Positions 6,049 to 6,099 of a DNA stretch of 6,099 nucleotides are shown in pieces. The stretch is from Crocinitomicaceae bacterium (GTDB lineage Bacteria; Bacteroidota; Bacteroidia; Flavobacteriales_D; Sanyastnellaceae): the NCBI GenBank assembly GCA_020848015.1, contig JADLBA010000160.1, forward strand, positions 1-6,099. The letters are read 5' to 3'. Under the pieces are notes generated by a model, which did not search any database, was not told the origin of the DNA, and saw only the letters and a list, made by a program, of their open reading frames with translations. How positions within the stretch are numbered: position 1 is the stretch's first letter; each line of letters begins with the position of its first letter. The position numbers were made by a program, and so were the translations under genes.

Positions 6049-6099
6049 TTATTTGATCAAATGAACTTTTGTCTCATTATTTGCTCCCATCAGAAGAGC
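6049..6099 (-). CDS. Possible C-terminus of an upstream gene (5' partial)
   Basis: The right edge of the window, read on the minus strand, has one frame open from the border for 16 codons (ALLMGANNETKVHLIK) to a TAA at 6051-6049; the other two minus frames stop within 7 codons. The peptide composition is protein-like and the position fits a gene about 100 bases upstream of ybeY in the same direction. Sixteen codons is too little to name it, and the open frame could be chance. Confidence 0.3.
   Translation of the reverse strand, partial: ALLMGANNETKVHLIK

Overview
The window looks like chromosomal DNA of a member of the Bacteroidota. Four things point there: secreted proteins built from the Ig-like/PKD-like modules common in that phylum, signal peptides ending near a Gln, a YbeY with Asp in place of the third zinc-ligand His, and a match to the Bacteroidota -7 promoter box (TAnnTTTG). 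The sequence does not identify the genus.

Layout. A plus-strand gene enters from the left edge, already open, and ends at 889. It encodes the end of a PKD-like module followed by a glycine-rich domain of the ALK/LTK type (about 40% Gly). Everything else is on the minus strand, read right to left: the last codons of an upstream gene (6099-6049, tentative), ybeY (5946-5512), mnmG (5461-3590), a 443-residue secreted modular protein (3305-1974), and a 254-residue secreted or outer-membrane protein of unknown function (1706-942). The first and last genes converge over a 52-base gap.

How the genes work together. ybeY (16S rRNA maturation and ribosome quality control) and mnmG (modification of the tRNA wobble uridine) form a translation housekeeping pair. 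The two modular proteins are surface or secreted products; they share a PKD-like module but carry unrelated C-terminal domains. No gap is longer than 284 bases. I see no tRNA, rRNA, CRISPR array or insertion sequence.

Most interesting signal. Two near-perfect copies of the ParB-binding centromere site parS flank mnmG, one just before its start codon and one overlapping its stop codon. In the downstream copy the only base that departs from the consensus is the one needed to make the TGA stop. This suggests the locus lies in the origin-proximal segregation region of the chromosome. parA and parB themselves are not in the window.
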